Of a stretch of DNA of 64,000 nt, positions 1-10,409 are shown one piece after another; positions within the stretch are counted from its first letter, which is position 1, and every line of letters starts with the position of its first letter. The stretch lies in assembly GCA_022495995.1 (NCBI GenBank), contig JAFEMH010000075.1, positions 851,001-915,000 of the forward strand. Reading direction: 5' to 3'. The DNA comes from Adenophora triphylla var. japonica (Eukaryota > Streptophyta > Magnoliopsida > Asterales > Campanulaceae). The notes beneath the pieces are model-generated. The model ran no database searches. It was given only the letters and a program-made list of their open reading frames with translations, and was not told where the DNA came from. Both the position numbers and the translations under genes were made by a program.

Positions 1-54
1 TCTTAATTCTCATGCAAAACCTATTTTGTACATTTTCAAATCAGACGAAGGGAG
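1..54. repeat. Right-end remnant of a Stowaway-like MITE
   Basis: This stretch matches the right end of the MITE at 32811-33104 and of the remnant ending at 1895, and closes with the GAAGGGAG terminus. The LTR of family C follows directly, so the retroelement appears to have landed at the MITE end. Confidence 0.5.
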
Positions 55-985
55 TGTTACAAGGGTGTACAATTACAGAAAATAAAATAAGATACAATTA
101 ATAAAAACTGAAAATACTAAATTAGAAGTTGTTGAAATTGCAGCCCAATGAAATCACTGTCTCCTTGAGACATATTCGATCCCTCACCGAGTGTGCTTGA
201 GTTTTCTTGGATCGCTTGTCTCCCAGGATAGAACGTGCGGACCGGGGGCACTTTGCACCTAAAGTTCCCGGCGAGCTGAACTGTGCTTGGACTAGATCAC
301 CTCTTCTTCTATATGCAAGCTAGGAGGCCAAGGAAGAATCAACAAGATGCAACAAGGTGATATGGAGGAGGATTTGCAGAAAAAACCAAGTGCTTTTCTC
401 TGTTGTGTTTTTTCAAGTAGTTCCAAGTTGTACCCAAGTAATCTCAAATGTTGTTAACAAACAACTATTTAAAGATTTCAATCAACCAAGAAAAAACTGA
501 AAATCAATGGTTTTAATTAAGTAATAAAATGTAATAAAAAATTTTATTACGAATATTAAACACCATTAATTCAAAATCATTAGCCATAATGATTTCCGTT
601 TCAGTTTTCTACATTTAATACTGGTTTCAATGTCTCGCCTCAGATCTGCCGGCAGTCTACTTAGTACTCTGCCGGCCGAGCAAGGCATATGCCTCGGCCG
701 AGCCAAGTTGTCCAGAAACTTGGGACCTTCTGTCACGCTATGCTCAGCCGAGTCAACAACCTGCTCGGCCGAGCACCTCAGAAAAATTCAAGACCATTTT
801 TGATTTACAAAATCAAAATTTATTTGGCCAAATTCTTTGAGCATTTATATTTAATTCATCCAAAACCCATTTTGGACAATTAAATATTTTATTTTCACAA
901 ACACAAACCAATTAAGTAATTTGACAAAATTACCTTTTAGAAATTAATCCATTAATTTCCTTCAAAACACACTATTTTTCCAATA
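55..985 (-). mobile_element. Copia family C LTR (3' LTR of a truncated element)
   Basis: In + orientation the LTR opens with TGTTAC and closes with CCAATA, followed at 986 by the reverse complement of a purine tract (ATCCCCCACATGAAGG) nearly identical to the one beside the family A LTRs. The element therefore reads on the - strand. Its U3 carries CTCGGCCGAG palindromes (about 672-778), homologous to those of family B. A TTTAAATAG candidate TATA sits near 466-475. The block TCTC plus CTTGAGACATATTC (160-177) matches in position the self-complementary block of families A and B. Confidence 0.7.
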
Positions 986-1548
986 ATCCCCCACATGAAG
1001 GAAATTCATGAGGATAGGTGATAAAGTCCTATAGCCAAAACCCGTAGGATAGGGTAGGGGTTTGCCCTTTGAACCTTCCCTTGTAAAAGCATATTTACTC
1101 TACTCGCTAATCAGTAGACACGATGTCCTTGAACTGCTAGCTTTTTGTGTAGCCGATCATATACTTTACACAGGTATCTCCCTAACACAATTCAGCTCTC
1201 ATAGCTGTGTCCATTAATGGCCCTGGATCACAATGCCTGGTTCTGTGAGAAGGTCTAAGAATTGAGCCTCACACAATTCTCCTCGAAGCGGCCTCTACTT
1301 CTTTCTCACATAGGTGATTCTTTTAAGTAACCCATTTTACTTCACATAAGAATCATTAAAAGCCATAGGCTTAACCTCATTCATCTCGGGATGTCACTTT
1401 AAGGAATGAGTATAGGGTTGACCCTCACAGTGACACTACAAGTCTTTAAACAGTTAGGTTGTCCCTTTAAACCTAGATCTTGAGATCTCTAGTCAACTAG
1501 GTTGAGTTTTCCGCTGTGTTTAACTACTCAAGAGGTTGTTATCTTGAG
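986..1548 (-). mobile_element. Family C internal 3' fragment (noncoding, truncated)
   Basis: The sequence is collinear with the 3' noncoding internal region of family A (9862-10430): polypurine tract, then blocks around 'GGTGATAAAG', 'CACATAGGTGATT', 'CATTAAAAGCCATAGGCTTA' and 'TTTTCCGCTGTGTTTAA'. It stops abruptly near 1548, where host sequence shared with 32641 onward resumes (GAGATGACAAATTAAATAC). The rest of the element, including all coding sequence, is missing. Confidence 0.7.
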
Positions 1549-2332
1549 ATGACAAATTAAATACGACTTATATTATGAGAAACACATTATTATTTATAGA
1601 AACAATCAGACTATTATCCACTTCCTTTCCAGTTTATTGTCTGAAGATACGAATTAGTAAAACTCTCATTTTGGTATCCAATTTGAAAATGTGCAATCCT
1701 AAAAATAATTTTTTTAATATTTATTTATTTATGAGACTTACTTGTCATATTCACAATTACTATTCACTTACTCTCCCTACATCATTTTCTCTCTTTTATC
1801 TCACTTTTCATACTTACAATACTTATTTCATTATACATTTTCCTTAATTCTCATGCAAAACCTATTTTGTACATTTTCAAATGGGACGAAGGGAGTATTG
1901 GATTCCTCCTGTTTCTCAGCGACTCCTCTCACTACAAGATTTGCCTTGATTTTTCTGGTTAACTCAATTCAACTTTGGCTGTATTTTTTTTTTTTTTTTG
2001 TAAATCCGCTATAAAATTCTATAATTTGTAAATGCGGGCATTTCTAATTGAGAATTAATATAAGTTTTAGAATCGTTTAAAAGATATTTTATAGATTTAT
2101 AAAAACATTTTTGGTGGATACTAAATCTAATTGTTTAAGATATTTTATAGTCAAAGTTGAATTGACTTGACTATATAACGGTAACAAGGAATTCCCCAAT
2201 TTCTATTCCTTTCGCTCCAAGTTTGACCTACCCGCTTCTCTCTCTCTCTCTCTTCTCTCTGTCTCTCCAAATTCCAAACCCTAGTTCCTGCTTCTCCCCA
2301 TTCTTCTTTTCGAGCTATAATCTGTTTCGAAG
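1549..2332 (+). promoter_or_regulatory. PP2C-A upstream region with TATA box and CT-rich leader
   Basis: This is homologous to 32641-33576 (unit B) and, from about 1990 on, to 51822-52156 (unit C). It includes a left-truncated MITE remnant ending at 1895. A TATA box (CTATATAAC) lies at 2172-2180, about 160 bp before the ATG, followed by a CT-repeat leader (2236-2262) typical of plant 5' UTRs. Conservation across three copies marks it as the gene's own promoter. Confidence 0.6.
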
Positions 2333-2804
2333 ATGACTTGGGTAAAGAGACAGCGATTAGTGAAGGAGTTTAAACCCCTACCTGACCCTCACCCTATTGA
2401 TCCCAAAAACAAACTCAAATTAGTTGCCGGAGACTTCTATATACCCAAGAATAATGAATTGAAACCTCTCGGTGAAGATGCCCTCTTCATCTGCCAACAA
2501 TACCAAACGATTGGTGTTGCTGATGGCGTCGGCGGTTGGGCACGCAAGGGAATTGACGCTGGTGAGTACGCCCGAGAATTGATGTCCAATGCCGTATTCT
2601 CCATTGAAAACAATTACAAAGAGGGGGAAAATGTTGATCCGAAGCTAGTTCTTAATGAAGCTTTTTTGAATACCGAAGCTAAAGGTTCTTCAACTGCTTG
2701 CATAGTAACCCTAAAAAATACATGCTCTCACAGTTACCTGCACGCTGCGAATATCGGAGATAGTGGATTCGTTGTGATTAGAGATGATAAAATTGTGTAT
2801 AAAT

Positions 2805-3066
2805 TACTAAGGATTCTAAGGATTCTCACAATCCTCCTCCTCCTCTCACGGCTCAACATCAGCATGTGTGAATATATTGGAAACAAACATCTCTCCTCAA
2901 TCCTAGCTGTTGTCTCCATTTATATTTGTAACTATTTATTCATATCATTCATTATGTATAGTCTTAAGAAATTCGTGTGCATATTCCTAGGCTTTAATTC
3001 AGTTATCTCTGTATATAAATACTACATTGTAATGAAATCAAATTATCTTTTGCCAAACTTTCTTTA
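2805..3066 (+). repeat. Left (5') LTR of the RE1-type Copia
   Basis: It starts TACTAAGG and ends CTTTCTTTA, directly abutting the primer binding site. The tandem 'AAGGATTCT' motif near the start is also present in the right LTR. Confidence 0.93.
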
Positions 3067-3078
3067 TGGTATCAGAGC
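3067..3078 (+). promoter_or_regulatory. tRNA-iMet primer binding site
   Basis: TGGTATCAGAGC is the standard plant Copia primer site, complementary to the 3' end of initiator tRNA-Met. It serves as an internal contrast to families A and B in this window, which lack any such site. Confidence 0.95.
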
Positions 3079-3139
3079 TCTTGTGATCCCTTCAAACCTA
3101 AAACTTCCCTGTGCTGCTGCCGCCCACCCTTCTCCTCCC

Positions 3140-4579
3140 ATGGCTAACCAATCTTCATCCACCACTATCCCCAACTTAGCCGAACCAAATCACCCCATCA
3201 TCTTAGTGAACCTATCTCAATGCAAAACCCTAACACCCCTCACCTACCTCTGCTGGTCCTCGCAAGTAACCTCTCTTCTTTTCGGCTTGGACCTCCTCAT
3301 GTTTGTAGATAGCTCACACCCACCTCCTGCTGCCACCATACAAGTCGACGGCAAGAACACCACCAACCCAGCCTCTACCACTTGGAATAGGCAAGATCGC
3401 CTCATTCTTAGTGCCCTCTTAGGAACCCTCGACACCTCCGTTGCCCCACTTGTTTACCAAGCCACCACCTCTAGCCAAGCTTGGGACATTCTCAAAACGA
3501 CCTACGCAAGCCCTTCGCGTGGTCACATCCTACAACTCAAAGATCACCTTGACTCGATTACCAAATCCTCCCTCTCCGTTACCGATTATATGCAGTCCAT
3601 AAAATCCTGCACCGATAAGTTAGCCATTCTAGGCAAACCAATGGACTCGGAGGATGTCATTTCCAAGGTCATTAAAGGCTTGGATTACGAATCCTACAAA
3701 CCCATAATTGACTCCATCCGTGCTAGAGACAATCCCATAACATTCGAAGCCCTCCATGAAAAGTTAATACACCATGAGCTTTCCCTTAAACAACAACCCA
3801 TACCATCCACCTTCCCCATTTCCGCACACATTGCCCATCACACCCCCTCTGTGCCGCACCATAACCCTTCACGCTACTCACCACCTAACACAAACCATCC
3901 TATTCTTCCAACACCTCCCTCAACCCGCTCCTCATCTTCCCAGCCCTTTAAGGGCAAGTGCCAATACTGCCGCTATGTTGGCCATGTAATCTCTCAATGC
4001 CGACAATTCAAACGTGATTATCCTAGCATTGTCTTCCCTCCTCCCCCATCTTCCAACTGCCCAAACCGCACCTCTCACACCCAAAACCATCCCCAAGCCC
4101 ACACCGCCTCAGCATCTCCCTCTCCTTCCCCCAACCCATGGCTATTAGACAGTGGTGCGACACACCATCTCACAAATGACCTCTCCACCCTCTCTCTTCA
4201 TCATCCCTATGATGGTAATGATGAAGTAATCATCGGAGACGGCTCAGCGCTTCCTATCGCTAACATTGGTAGCTTTTCTATTCCTACTCCTCACTTTACT
4301 ATTCGTTTCAATAATGTTCTACATGTTCCGTCTATCACTCGAAACATTCTTTCCGTCTCTCAGTTTTGTAAAGATAACAATGCACTTATTGAATTTTCTC
4401 ATTCTTCCTTTCTTATCAAGGAAATCTCGACACACCGCATCCTCCTCCACGGAACAATTGATCGTGGAATCTACCTCTGGAACCCTCACTCTCCTCAAGC
4501 TCATCCAAGCACAACAACATCTCTCAACTCATGGCATCATAGACTAGGCCACCCCTCCCCCCTATTATTTCTTATTTAA
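3140..4579 (+). CDS. Copia gag-protease reading frame (RE1-type)
   Basis: The likely start is the ATG at 3140 (MANQSSST). The frame happens to continue upstream through the LTR into PP2C-A, so the long ORF from 2333 is a chance fusion. It encodes a UBN2-type gag, a CCHC zinc knuckle (C-x2-C-x4-H-x4-C, encoded near 3958-3999), the aspartic protease motif DSGAT (encoded near 4149) and the start of the pre-integrase domain (RLGHP). It ends early at 4579 because of the frameshift near 4555. Downstream pol continues in another frame. Gag packages element RNA; the protease cuts the polyprotein. Confidence 0.85.
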   Translation: MANQSSSTTIPNLAEPNHPIILVNLSQCKTLTPLTYLCWSSQVTSLLFGLDLLMFVDSSHPPPAATIQVDGKNTTNPASTTWNRQDRLILSALLGTLDTSVAPLVYQATTSSQAWDILKTTYASPSRGHILQLKDHLDSITKSSLSVTDYMQSIKSCTDKLAILGKPMDSEDVISKVIKGLDYESYKPIIDSIRARDNPITFEALHEKLIHHELSLKQQPIPSTFPISAHIAHHTPSVPHHNPSRYSPPNTNHPILPTPPSTRSSSSQPFKGKCQYCRYVGHVISQCRQFKRDYPSIVFPPPPSSNCPNRTSHTQNHPQAHTASASPSPSPNPWLLDSGATHHLTNDLSTLSLHHPYDGNDEVIIGDGSALPIANIGSFSIPTPHFTIRFNNVLHVPSITRNILSVSQFCKDNNALIEFSHSSFLIKEISTHRILLHGTIDRGIYLWNPHSPQAHPSTTTSLNSWHHRLGHPSPLLFLI

Positions 4580-7371
4580 GCAAACATTTTTCTCTACGTA
4601 TTCCTGTTAGCTCTTTTCATCCTTGTAATCCTTGCAACATTAATAAAAGCCACAAACTCCCTTTCTCTACTTCTACTCTTCGAACTACTGCTCCTCTAGA
4701 ATTAATATTTTTCGATGTTTGGACATCTCCTCTATACTCCTACGATAACTACAAATACTATGTCATTTTCGTAGACCATTTCACTAAATATACTTGGCTC
4801 TATCCCTTGAAAAACAAATCCGACACATTTGCCACCTTCAATCGGTTCAAGGCACTTGTCGAAAAATACTTTTCCCGTCCCATTATACAACTCTTCTCCG
4901 ATAATGGTGGCGAATATCTCAAGCTTACTCCTTCCCTTCTACAAAATGGAGTCACTCACCTTACCACCCCTCCACATACTCCCGAACACAATGGCTTCGT
5001 CGAAAGGCGCCATCACCATCTTGTTGAAACCGCTCTCTCTCTTCTCTCACATGCAAACCTCCCACTCAATTTTTGGTCGCATGCTCTCACAACCGCCGCC
5101 TATCTTATAAACAGATTACCAACCCCCACTCTCAATAATGACTCACCTTATATCCGTCTTTTCAAATCGCCTCCAAACTACACCAAACTAAGAAGCTTTG
5201 GGCGTCTTTGCTACCCTTGGCTAAAACCATACACACCACACAAATTAGCCCCAAAATCAACCCCATGTATTTTTGTTGGCTATTCACCCACTCAAAGTGC
5301 TTACCATTGTCTCGATCCCACAACTCACAAAATATTTACCTCCCGTCATGTTAAATTCATAGAAACCGAGTTCCCCTACAAAGCTCTCACCACACAACCC
5401 ACTATTTCCCAAACCATCTCTTCCTCAGAATGGTGTGCAATATCCATTCCCATTATCCAACCTACTACACCGCCCCAACTCAACCTCACTGCCCAACCAT
5501 CCACAACCCCACAGCCACCTAATTCACCCATTACCCATCACCCGCCCACTCCAGCCCCTACTTCCGCCCCTCCTGCCGACCAAACCCCTCCCCTCCCTTC
5601 CGAACCAAACAGCAGACTCCCCATTAACCCAACTGAACCTCCCACAGCCACTCCAAACCCACCTCAGCCCACACACGCCATTGCTACCCGCCTCTCTCAT
5701 GGTATACGCAAACCCAACCCCAAGTATGCCAACCTCTCCACCTTCTCTTCCTCTTCCTCCCTTCCCACCACCACCAAACAGGCCTTATCCATTCCTCATT
5801 GGTACGAAGCCATGTGTGAAGAGTACAGTGCCCTCATGCGCAATGAAACTTGGTCTCTTGCTCCTTCCCACGAAGCACCAAACATTGTTGGCTGCAAATG
5901 GGTGTTCTGTATCAAATATAATCCCGATAACACTATCCACAAATATAAAGCCCGCCTTGTCGCTAAAGGCTTCCACCAAAGACCCGGCCTTGATTTTTCC
6001 AAAACTTTCAGTCCCGTTGTAAAACCCGTCACTATCCGTCTTGTCCTCTCCCTTGCTATCACTCAAGGATGGCCTCTTCGCCAACTTGACATCAACAACG
6101 CCTTCCTACAAGGTCGTCTCTCTGAATCAGTTTTCATGTCACAACCCCCTGGGTTTCAAGATCCCACAAAACCCTCTCATGTGTGTCGACTCTCCAAAGC
6201 AATCTATGGCCTCAAACAAGCACCACGTGCTTGGTACACCGCTCTCAAACAATTCCTCGTCTCCTATGGCTTTAAACCCTCACTTTCTGATCCATCTCTT
6301 TTCACCTATCACAAACATTCTCATCATCTCCTACTTCTTGTCTACGTTGATGACATTGTCATTACGGGCCCCTCCACCTCCTTTCTTGACTCTTTTGTTT
6401 CCAGTCTTGCCTCTAGATTCTCTCTAAAAGACCTTGGACCCTTATCCTACTTCCTTGGTATCGAAATAACACCCAACTCCCATGGCATACTTCTATCCCA
6501 ATCCAAGTACATCAGTGATCTTCTTACTCGCCACCACATGGACAACTCCAAGCCATCATCCACACCGATGTCTACCTACCCTCCTCTCTCAGCTCACCCC
6601 CGAAATCCCATCTTCAACCCCTCTGAATACCGTGCCATCATTGGCAGTCTCCAATACCTCTCTCTCACTCGACCCGACATCGCCTTCTCAGTTAACAAAC
6701 TTGCTCAATTTCTGCATCACCCTCAAGAGTCTCATTGGTCAGCTCTAAAAAGATTACTACGTTATCTTCATGGTACACTTCACATGGGCATTCAATTGTT
6801 CAAAGAGTCTCCACCCATTCTTCACGCTTATTGCGATGCTGATTGGGCAGGGGACAAAGATGATTTCCACTCCACCACAGGCTTCATTCTCTATCTCGGA
6901 CGTAACCCAATCACTTGGTCTTCCAAAAAGCAGCGTGCAATAGCTCGCTCATCAACAGAAGCTGAGTTCCGTTCAGTTGCTGCCACCACTGCCGAGTTAC
7001 TTTGGGTTAACAATCTCTTGGCTGAACTCGGCATCCTCTCTACTACAACACCAGTCGTGTTTTGTGACAATCTTGGCTCTACAACTTACTCCGCCAACCC
7101 CGTCTTCCACTCCCGCATGAAACATTTGGCTCTCGCATTCCACTTTGTTCGTGAGCAAGTTCAACTCGGCAACCTTCGTGTTCAACATATCTCCGGCAAT
7201 GACCAACTTGCCGACGCACTTACTAAACCACTCTCGCGGGCTCGGTTTGTTTCTCTTATTTCCAAGATTGGCCTCACTCAAAGACCGTCCATCTTGAGGG
7301 GGCGTATTAAGGATTCTAAGGATTCTCACAATCCTCCTCCTCCTCTCACGGCTCAACATCAGCATGTGTGA
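4556..7371 (+). CDS. Copia pol: integrase, reverse transcriptase, RNase H (RE1-type)
   Basis: The frame is open from just after the break near 4555. The first ATG is at 4807, but homology extends upstream of it. Integrase catalytic blocks are visible: the D of FDVW, SDNGGEY, and NGFVERR. The RT then shows LDINNAFLQG, YGLKQAPRAWY and the YVDD box (LVYVDDIV). RNase H follows with YCDADWAG and SSTEAEF. The stop lies inside the right LTR (7371), as is common for this group. Together these copy the RNA to cDNA and insert it. Apart from the single frameshift the element looks coding-competent. Confidence 0.88.
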
Positions 7372-7566
7372 ATATATTGGAAACAAACATCTCTCCTCAA
7401 TCCTAGCTGTTGTCTCCATTTATATTTGTAACTGTTTATTCATATCATTCATTATGTATATTCTTAGGAAATTCGTGTGCATATTCCTAGGCTTTAATTC
7501 AGTTATCTTTGTATACAAATACTACATTGTAATGAAATCAAATTATCTTTTGCCAAACTTTCTTTA
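7305..7566 (+). repeat. Right (3') LTR of the RE1-type Copia
   Basis: It starts TATTAAGG after the polypurine tract and ends CTTTCTTTA before the second TAAAT. It has the same length as the left LTR. Confidence 0.93.
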
Positions 7567-7987
7567 TAAATCCCCTGTACAACAAGATGGATTCAATTGT
7601 CCTTACCAGTTGGGGAACAATAGCCCTTATCCTCCTAATTCAGCCATGGAGCTTGTGTTTCCGGTGGTGGCTGGAGATATTGTTGTTCTGGGTACTGATG
7701 GATTGTTTGATAACGTTTACGGTTATGAGCTTGAGTATGTGGTGAAATTGGGGATGAAGGATCCTGATATGCCGGAACTGCCCGAGCTTTTGGCATGGCT
7801 TATTGCGCGCTATGCTTTGCAGAGAGCAGAGGATGAGACTTACTTCAGTCCGTTTGAAAGAGCTGCACAACAGGCTGGTTATCGATTTGTTGGTGGAAAG
7901 TACGATGATATCTCTGTGGTGGTGGCTTATGTTCGACCTGCACATGAGTCCGATTTTGATGCTAGTTCGTTTGATGTTTTGTGCTGA

Positions 7988-8341
7988 TTCTTTTTTAGGT
8001 AAAGGTGATCGACTGATCAATTACTGTTTTTGTAAATTTATAGGTTCAGCTGTTTTATAGTTAGAAAAGGTTAAGTTTTAGCTTTGTAATTGTTTGCAAA
8101 TTGCAAATATAAATGGAGCAATCAATACTTTTGTTATTCTTGTGTTCATATAGTTAGAAAATTAAGGATTAAATCACAAGTTAATGAGCACAATATTTTA
8201 GTTTATGGTGGCATGAGTAACATTCTCAAATGGAACTTCCTGTAATGATGCGGTGACTTGCAGAACGTATGAGTGTGATCCCAATAACATTGTACAATCT
8301 TGATTATATTCATCTGTTAAAAATTGATGCTTACTACCCTT
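7988..8341 (+). other. PP2C-A 3' flank
   Basis: The 3' untranslated and downstream sequence after the PP2C stop is shared with units B and C for the first 100 or so bases (TTCTTTTTTAGGTAAAGGTGA...). No other gene is seen. Confidence 0.5.
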
Positions 8342-8576
8342 ACTGACGGATTGTTTGATAACGTGTACGGTTATGAGCTTGAGAATGTGGTGAATTTGGG
8401 AATGAAGGATCCTGAGGTGCGGAAATTTCCTGAGCTTTAGGCATCGCGTATTGCACAGTATGCTTTGCAGAGAACAGAGGATGAGAGTAATTTTAGCCCG
8501 TTTGCGAGAGCTTCCCAACAGGCGGGATATGGACATGTTGGTTGCAAGTACGATGAGTCTGAGGATAAGGGACTGA
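8342..8576 (+). pseudogene. PP2C C-terminal relic downstream of PP2C-A
   Basis: The segment encodes a PP2C C-terminal stretch beginning at the 'TDGLFDNVYGYELE' region, related to but distinct from the full copy. An in-frame TAG replaces the TTG codon that unit B keeps at the matching spot. The end is deleted just after the KYD codons. Unit B has the matching relic at 34820-35016, so the relic predates the duplication of the unit. Confidence 0.75.
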
Positions 8577-8708
8577 TTTATTCTTGTATTTTTTCTAAGT
8601 TTATAGAACTACTTAGTAGCTTGATCCCTTGATTTGGGTAAATAGGTTAACTTGTTATATAGATAGGTTCAGCTGTTTTTATTGGTTAGAAAAGATATAG
8701 TTTATAAT

Positions 8709-9861
8709 TGTTGGAATAACTATTACAAAATCTCTGCTGGAATTATATAAAACTAAATAAAACAGAAACAGAAAATACAAGAGAAAGAATTTGTCGCTGT
8801 CCGAGTCGTGTGAAATCACACTCTCCTTAAGACAAATTACGCCCCCTCACCACGTTGTGCTTGAGTTGTTATGGAACGCTTGCCTCCCAGGATGAAACGG
8901 ATATACCGGACGGTGGTTGCACAAGAATACCTCCGGCGAACTGAAGTCGATGCTTGAGCTTTATCACCACAAATGCAATGCAAGGAGGCCAAAGGAAAGA
9001 TGAACAATATGCAACGAAATTGAGAGGAGAATTTCTGGAAAAAATCTGTGTATCTTTCACTTGTTGTGTTCTTGCCATTATATAATCAAAGGAGATAACA
9101 GAAAATTAAATCAAGTTTTAATTTTCTTAATTAATACAATTATTTCAACATAATTGCATAATTATTTTGCTCATTACCTCCCTTTTACAGTTATATGGTA
9201 CATTGGAATTTACCCCTTCATTAACAGGCCTTTTGAGCCGTTACAAAACAGTGCAAAACCATTTCCTCGTAGAGCCACTGGAGCCCAGGCGCCCGCCTCG
9301 GGGAACGCGAGGCGCCCGCCTCGTACTGGTCACAAATGAGCCGCACCTACTGGAGTCGAGGCGCCCGCCTCAGGCAGGTCCAGGCGCCCGCCTCACCTCC
9401 AGAAAAATTGGGTCAAGTTTTTGGAAAAAAAAATGTAAAAAGTGGGCTCGCGCGGACAGGCTATTTCGGAGCTACATTCGTGTCCGCAGGACGCGCATGC
9501 ACATGAGTTCGGTAGTCCGAAGCCTATTTCGGTCCATGATTTGCACCCCCCCCTGCGCACCTGTGCGCGAGAGAGAGCCTCTATGTACCACAATCTTACT
9601 CCCTACCAAAGTGTAGGAGTATTTAAACTTAGCCACTTTTTCATCTTTTTCCAATGTGGGATAACCACATTTTACCCATTCCAACCCATTAACTTTGAGC
9701 CTTCATATCTCATTCATTTCTCAACCATTTTGAACAAATGAATATATGATTTCAATGTACTCATGGAGTAGAACACAATCCAACAATCAATTTGTCATTT
9801 TAACAAATAACAAATTAAAAAAATAACTCATTATTTCCTTCAAAACACACTTTTTCCAACA
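8709..9861 (-). repeat. Family A left LTR (3'-most in element sense)
   Basis: It is bounded by TGTTGGAATAAC and TTTTTCCAACA. In element sense the U3 holds four GAGGCGCCCGCCTC-like palindromes (9277-9395), then a TATA box (9078-9086). R/U5 carries the 14-nt block at 8826-8839, TCTC, and a 14-nt hairpin (8808-8821). Confidence 0.9.
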
Positions 9862-9877
9862 ATCCCCCACATGAAGG
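9862..9877 (-). promoter_or_regulatory. Family A polypurine tract, copy 1
   Basis: On the - strand this reads CCTTCATGTGGGGGAT immediately before the 3' LTR. It is the site where plus-strand DNA synthesis starts. The same tract recurs at 15687 in copy 2 and, slightly changed, beside the family B and C LTRs. Confidence 0.8.
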
Positions 9878-10409
9878 AATAATGCGGAATAGGTGATAAA
9901 GCCCGGCAGACGAAAACTTGCATACGAAGATGTGGGAATGCCCATTGAATCTTCGCTCGTACAAGCATATTTACTCTACTCGCAAATCGATAGACGCGAT
10001 GTCCTTGAATCGTTATGCTTTTTGTGTAGCCGATCATATGCTTGACACAAGTATCGTCCTAACATACTTCAATTCTCATAGCTATGTTCAATCATGGCCC
10101 TGAACATACGCCTGGTTCTGCGAGAGGGTCTAAGAATTGAGCCTCACACAATTCTCCTCGAAGCGGCCCCACTTCTCTCTCACATAGGTGATTTCTTAAA
10201 GGTAACCCGTATTACCCGCTCGAATTTTCGACGCGTAAGAATCATTAAAAGCCATAGGCTTATCCTTGTCCTTTCGGGATGTCACTAATAGGAATGGACT
10301 TGGGGTTGATTCCCCCACAGTGACGCTACAAGTCTTTTAACAGTTAGGTTGTCCCATTGAATCTAGTTCTTGGGATCTCCAGTCATCTAGATTGGGTTTT
10401 CCGCTGTGT

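Larger units (their letters stand above)
2805..7566 (+). mobile_element. RE1-type Copia retrotransposon inside PP2C-A
   Basis: This is a complete LTR element of 4762 bp flanked by TAAAT. Its LTRs (2805-3066, 7305-7566) are 262 bp each and differ at about six positions by eye, so the insertion is young. The LTR ends are the non-canonical TA...TA rather than TG...CA. A perfect tRNA-iMet-type primer site (TGGTATCAGAGC) follows the left LTR at once (3067-3078). A polypurine tract (CTTGAGGGGGCG) precedes the right LTR at 7293-7304. Coding order is gag, protease, integrase, RT, RNase H (Copia). One frameshift near 4555, in a C-rich run, separates the two long reading frames. Confidence 0.95.
2333..7987 (+). 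pseudogene. PP2C-A: PP2C protein phosphatase gene split by a Copia insertion
   Basis: The two halves, 2333-2804 and 7567-7987, join to an intronless PP2C-type Ser/Thr phosphatase collinear with the 295-residue copies B and C. The first half carries the metal-binding DGVGGW motif, the GSSTA segment and ANIGDSG. The second carries GTDGLFDN and GGKYDDIS. Such enzymes are Mg/Mn-dependent monomeric phosphatases, and the motif set resembles the plant PP2C 55/80 group. A 4762-bp Copia element sits in codon 158, with the 5-bp duplication TAAAT on each side (2800-2804, 7567-7571). Both halves otherwise stay open, so the damage is recent. A 5' transcript would read a truncated phosphatase lacking the second catalytic half, running into LTR sequence. 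Confidence 0.9.

Noticed and set aside
2333..4579. A 748-codon ORF that fuses PP2C to gag
   Set aside because: The PP2C part ends at the insertion (2804); the rest is LTR and gag in the same frame by chance. The gag has its own ATG at 3140 and the join lies in the promoter-containing LTR.
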